The notes below the pieces were generated by a model. That model saw nothing but the letters and a program-made list of their open reading frames with translations, did no database searches and was not told where the DNA came from. Positions 7,072 through 8,380 of a DNA stretch of 8,380 nt are shown here, piece by piece (position 1 is the stretch's first letter; each line of letters opens with the position of its first letter). The translations under genes and the position numbers were made by a program. This DNA comes from Sulfidibacterium sp964588415 (GTDB taxonomy: Bacteria > Bacteroidota > Bacteroidia > Bacteroidales > F082): contig CAZPPK010000134.1 in NCBI GenBank assembly GCA_964588415.1, forward strand, positions 1 through 8,380, written 5' to 3'.

Positions 7072-7245
7072 TAAAGTTGTTTGAAGTTTCCGCAAGAGTT
7101 TTGGACTTCTCGTTTTGTAAATGATATTTTCGGAACTCTGAAACTGAAGGCCGTCCCTTTTTTGATATTATGATTATACCGGTTGTGCTTTATTCTGGTA
7201 GAGTAAAAGGTTTAATATTTTGTTTGTCAACATTTTAATTTGATA

Positions 7246-8262
7246 ATGGGAGTTCTTTTAAAAGATATGGAGCGATTCCGGCTTGAAAATAATAACGGAG
7301 TCGAAGTCGAATTCTTATCCCTTGGAGGGAGAATTTATTCAGTAAAAGTACCGGATAAATCCCGGAAACTTGATATTGTATTGGGTTGTGGCGAATTGCC
7401 GGGCGACGCATTTATGGGCGCCCTTTGCGGACGTTTTGCAAACCGGATCGGAAATGCAAAAGTTTCCCTGGACGGAAAAACATTTGGGTTATCTAAAAAT
7501 GATTTTTCCAATCATATTCATGGTGGATATCAGGGTTTTAATGTCAAAGAATGGAAGGTTGAACCTTTTTCTTTGGAAGGATATGAGAGTGCTTTCCGGT
7601 TAAAATTTTTTAGCCCTGACGGAGATGAAGGCTATCCCGGAAATCTGGAGACAGATGTAATTTATGCGCTGAACGACAGGAATGAGTTGTTGATTGACTT
7701 AAAAGCTCGCACTGATAAAACTACCGTTATCAACCTGACCAGCCATCCCTATTTTAATCTGAATGGCGCTGGAAATGATGTTGTGTTGAATCATCAGCTT
7801 CAGATTTTTGCAGATCATTACGCCCCTACAGATGAATCAGGTGTCCCGACCGGTGAAATTCAAAAGGTCAAAGGCACTGATTTGGATTTCAGTCATCCTG
7901 CCATACTGGGTGATATTGCCAAAAGCAATTTTCCTCAAATTATAATGAAAGGAGGCCTGGATCATACATGGGTGATCAATAGAAAAAACAAAGCGTTGAC
8001 AAAAGCCTGCGTGCTTACAGAATCCGAATCGGGTAGGGCAGTTGAGGTCTTTACAACTCAACCAGCCTTGCAGATTTATACCGGGAATCATTTTGATGGA
8101 AGTCAGATAGAAAAGTCCAGAAAACCTTTGGTAAAATTTTCTGGCGTGGCTTTGGAAGCTCAAAATATACCGGACGCGCCCAATAAACCAAATTTCCCGA
8201 ATGCAGTGCTTCGCCCGGGAGAAACTTATCATGAGCAGATTGTTTATCATTTTGTTTTCTGA
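7246..8262 (+). CDS. galM: Aldose 1-epimerase (galactose mutarotase)
   Basis: GalM interconverts beta- and alpha-D-galactose so that galactokinase receives its alpha anomer. The protein has 338 residues and no signal peptide, so it is cytoplasmic, acting on imported sugar. Active-site residues are at expected places: Arg67 in GRFANRIGNA, His92 in NHIHGG, His167 in TSHPYFNL (catalytic acid), Asp240 in GLDHTW and Glu304 in ALEAQNIPDAPN (catalytic base). An in-frame TTG at 7240 and a second ATG at 7267 are alternative starts; the conserved domain begins at about MERFRLENNNG, so 7267 is possible and the choice of 7246 is uncertain by seven codons. A 174-bp spacer separates it from the symporter gene. 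I see no strong terminator or exact promoter there, only near-matches to the -7 box (7216-7222) and one TTGTGCTTT (7183-7191), so it may be co-transcribed or separately controlled. Confidence 0.95.
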   Translation: MGVLLKDMERFRLENNNGVEVEFLSLGGRIYSVKVPDKSRKLDIVLGCGELPGDAFMGALCGRFANRIGNAKVSLDGKTFGLSKNDFSNHIHGGYQGFNVKEWKVEPFSLEGYESAFRLKFFSPDGDEGYPGNLETDVIYALNDRNELLIDLKARTDKTTVINLTSHPYFNLNGAGNDVVLNHQLQIFADHYAPTDESGVPTGEIQKVKGTDLDFSHPAILGDIAKSNFPQIIMKGGLDHTWVINRKNKALTKACVLTESESGRAVEVFTTQPALQIYTGNHFDGSQIEKSRKPLVKFSGVALEAQNIPDAPNKPNFPNAVLRPGETYHEQIVYHFVF

Positions 8263-8380
8263 TGAATTGTAATTTTGAAGTTTGATAAAGGTAACTGGTG
8301 ATTTAAGATTAAACGAATGAACTTACTATTAACCTGAGCTCGGTATAAGATTTTCCTCACAGAAAGCCAATAGTGGGCCA

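Noticed and set aside
7082..7110. GAAGT/ACTTC inverted repeat after the symporter gene as a terminator
   Set aside because: Only a five-base stem with a loop of about 17 bases and no following T-run, so it is too weak to call.
7837..8250. Long minus-strand open frame antisense to galM
   Set aside because: It is a shadow of the galM coding sequence with no plausible domain; galM has all its catalytic residues on the plus strand.
8263..8380. Open minus-strand frames at the right edge (for example one ending LLAFCEENLIPSSG), possibly the end of a neighbouring gene or mobile element
   Set aside because: Too short to recognise any family and cut by the window edge. Nothing else is visible in this 118-bp tail.

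Overview
The window looks like chromosomal DNA of a Bacteroidota bacterium. It is A+T-rich, most starts lack a clear Shine-Dalgarno sequence, and several upstream regions carry matches to the Bacteroidota -7 promoter box (TAnnTTTG). The protein types also fit: a long secreted S41 peptidase, a tyrosine-rich envelope protein, and a Nudix-like winged-helix sugar regulator. The species cannot be named from the sequence alone.

Layout. Positions 20-1587 hold two minus-strand genes for exported proteins: a small secreted Dabb-like (stress-responsive A/B barrel) protein, followed 29 bp downstream by an unrecognised, probably outer-membrane, beta-rich protein with a TTG start. A 218-bp divergent spacer (1588-1805) holds candidate promoters for both directions. 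Positions 1806-3422 encode a secreted S41 (C-terminal-processing) peptidase with its Ser/Lys catalytic pair intact.

Positions 3423-8262 form a galactose utilisation locus, all on the plus strand. It contains a Nudix-like transcriptional regulator, galactokinase (galK), a GalP/AraE-type sugar:proton symporter, and aldose 1-epimerase (galM). Together these would import galactose, interconvert its anomers and phosphorylate it to galactose-1-phosphate. GalT and GalE, needed to finish the Leloir pathway, are not in the window.

The most interesting part is the regulator and its upstream region. The Nudix box of the protein has lost the acidic residues needed for hydrolysis and the C-terminus looks like a winged helix, as in the NrtR/AraR group of regulators. 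Just upstream is a perfect 19-bp palindrome embedded between and over a good Bacteroidota promoter, which suggests autoregulation. The combination points to a Nudix-derived galactose-responsive regulator. Between this regulator and galK lies a 210-bp stretch with what looks like a decayed, frameshifted small secreted-protein gene whose stop codon overlaps the galK start.
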